Shown here: one piece after another, positions 62,755-64,000 of the stretch
How the letters are laid out: each line of letters starts with the position of its first letter
Numbering within the stretch: position 1 is the stretch's first letter
Assembly (NCBI GenBank): GCA_963543015.1
Contig: CAUTYZ010000001.1
Location: 186,001 to 250,000 of the forward strand
Direction: 5' to 3'
Origin: Alloscardovia sp963543015
GTDB lineage: Bacteria > Actinomycetota > Actinomycetes > Actinomycetales > Bifidobacteriaceae
DNA: 64,000 nucleotides
Program-made: the position numbers and the translations under genes
Notes under the pieces: model-generated
The model's input: only the letters and a program-made list of their open reading frames with translations
Databases searched by the model: none
What the model was told of the DNA's origin: nothing

Positions 62755-63997
62755 TGTCTCCCCTATCCTGCACCGCCTGCATCTCTTGCATCACGCCAGC
62801 ATTCTTCGTGAGTTCATTCTTCGTGAGCCCATTCTCATCGAGCTCACTATCATCTACACGATTCTCGGCGACGTCGCTCTTATGCTGCTGCACATGCTGC
62901 TGCACATGCTGCTGTACGTACTGCTGTACATTTCCCAGCTCTGCCACCTGGATTTGAGCAGCAACTGAGCCGACATGGATAAAGCCACGACCCTCTGGCT
63001 TGCTATCCATAATATCTGTACGCTTCAAACGCATGTTGATGTAATCCGAGTGTGAAAGCTCTTCTGGCTGAAGGAGCATACCTTCGCGCAAATTCTTGAC
63101 ACGTGCACCCCAGTTAGCAAAGCCGACAGTAAAATCAACCGTATCTCCAGCCACAGCAAAGGCGAAGTGTGGAGCATCAATTGTCATGATATTGTCAGAA
63201 AGCCAGTTGTTTGCAGGGATATCCGTCAGCATCTGACCATCATCCATCACAATCATTGTCTTCTCGTTCGAATTCATCGCATCCGTAAAGAGCTCAACAG
63301 TCACATCATGAGGATCGGTAATGATTCTATCGATGTTCGCAATGCCTTCAAGATTTCTCAGTCCTCCCTTTCGTGGAGCGACGCATATCACTCGATAACC
63401 AGCTTGGGCAGCTGCGACGGCAATTGTGCATACTGCAGTCGTCTTTCCAGCGCCTCGTCCAGCGTAAATTGGAAGTACTGTTGTTTCTTCAGGATTCCAC
63501 ATGATGACGGTGTTATCTTCACCGCCCACACCCAGTGGAATTCCTGCACCTGTCATGCCACGCTCATAGACTTCTTCAAGCGTAATTTCCGTCGGCATTT
63601 CTTCAACGCTCATTGGCCACTGATGACGTGGCACAGCAGCATCACGTTCCGCAGACAGAGCACGACCAGCTTGACGAATCAAATTCGACTCATCCTGGCC
63701 TTGGACATCCGCATCGATAAGCGCAAATTGTAATTCGCGAGCGCCATCAGAGGAGAACGCGCGGCCATCCGCTATCTCATCAGGAACGTCTGCAGTACGC
63801 ATACCAATCAGCGAATAGTCGCCCTTATCTACCAGACGCAGCACAATTTTCTGCTCTGCATATCCAGACATTCGTCCGGACATCAATTGCTTATCGCCTG
63901 TCACAATGAAATGCACGCCACTCGATACGCCTTCACGCATCAGCAACTGAATACGCGATACGAGAGAGCCGTTATCGTACATATCAAACGTGGACAT
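62741..63997 (-). CDS. EssC/EccC-like T7SS ATPase, C-terminal part (continues beyond the window)
   Basis: At least 418 aa; the frame is open at the right edge, so the apparent ATG is internal. The visible part begins at the end of one FtsK/SpoIIIE ATPase domain (RIQLLMREGVSSGVHFIVTG) and includes a complete last domain with Walker A GRGAGKTT (residues 180-187) and Walker B TMIVMDDG. A Gln/His repeat and an acidic tail end the protein. Drives secretion of WXG100 proteins at the membrane. EssB/YukD/EsaA-like genes, if present, should lie past 64 kb. Confidence 0.85.
   Translation of the reverse strand: MSTFDMYDNGSLVSRIQLLMREGVSSGVHFIVTGDKQLMSGRMSGYAEQKIVLRLVDKGDYSLIGMRTADVPDEIADGRAFSSDGARELQFALIDADVQGQDESNLIRQAGRALSAERDAAVPRHQWPMSVEEMPTEITLEEVYERGMTGAGIPLGVGGEDNTVIMWNPEETTVLPIYAGRGAGKTTAVCTIAVAAAQAGYRVICVAPRKGGLRNLEGIANIDRIITDPHDVTVELFTDAMNSNEKTMIVMDDGQMLTDIPANNWLSDNIMTIDAPHFAFAVAGDTVDFTVGFANWGARVKNLREGMLLQPEELSHSDYINMRLKRTDIMDSKPEGRGFIHVGSVAAQIQVAELGNVQQYVQQHVQQHVQQHKSDVAENRVDDSELDENGLTKNELTKNAGVMQEMQAVQDRGDNELA
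62885..62932 (-). repeat. Four 12-bp tandem repeats in the EssC-like gene
   Basis: CTGCTGCACATG twice exactly, then CTGCTGTACGTA and CTGCTGTACATT; coded as VQQY/VQQH repeats. Frame-preserving, so length variation between strains is likely. Confidence 0.9.
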
Positions 63998-64000
63998 ATA

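Noticed and set aside
62885..62932. CRISPR-like array
   Set aside because: Repeats are 12 bp, tandem without spacers, and code a Gln/His tract.

Overview
The window looks like the chromosome of a fairly low-GC member of the Bifidobacteriaceae (Actinobacteria), perhaps Alloscardovia- or Scardovia-like. This is an inference from gene content and order (dnaG-dgt-alr; smpB / secreted CHAP hydrolase / ftsX-ftsE / prfB), an apparent GC content near 45-48% judged by eye, LacI-controlled sugar genes, an LAxTG-type surface protein and a luxS gene. A manganese-type superoxide dismutase gene is present, which is unusual for bifidobacteria and fits an aerotolerant relative. No rRNA, tRNA, insertion sequence or CRISPR array was recognised.

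Layout. 1-6.3 kb: end of an ion transporter, then leftward housekeeping genes (dnaG, dgt, alr, luxS). 6.5-14.7 kb: a sugar ABC importer (solute-binding protein and two permeases) on the minus strand, divergent from a LacI-family regulator and a GH2 beta-galactosidase on the plus strand; together they look like a galactoside uptake and hydrolysis locus with several palindromic operator candidates. 14.9-16.9 kb: sodA, then a wall-anchored surface protein gene broken by one in-frame TAG. 17.2-22.5 kb: a five-gene oligopeptide-type ABC importer. 22.6-31 kb: coaX, a pseudouridine synthase, NAD(P)H-hydrate dehydratase, glmS, an amino-acid ABC importer and smpB. 31.4-36.4 kb: CHAP hydrolase, ftsX, ftsE and prfB, a cell-separation cluster followed by release factor 2. 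36.6-37.8 kb: an AT-rich repeat block and an AAA ATPase that look foreign. 38-50.9 kb: dapD, map, mntP, an M13 peptidase, an accessory ssb, proS, a PIF1-like helicase, orn, a GH13 alpha-glucosidase and a cyclophilin.

51-64 kb: the most interesting region, a minus-strand type VII secretion (T7SS)-like locus that runs off the right edge. It has the C-terminal part of an EssC/EccC-like ATPase, two FHA proteins, an EsxA-like WXG100-family protein, and two candidate effector modules. Each module has a small helical partner, a large protein with a DPxPG-type actinobacterial T7SS N-terminus, and membrane proteins directly downstream that are candidate immunity proteins. Three of the membrane proteins are close paralogues with a nearly identical 50-bp DNA block. 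Two overlapping genes resemble DUF5085-type proteins of Firmicutes T7SS (LXG) loci. The mixture of Firmicutes-like (T7SSb) and actinobacterial features, and the repeated modules, make this the best candidate for a poorly described system.

Limits: all family calls come from reading motifs, without searches. Start sites were adjusted by ribosome-binding sites where these are visible.
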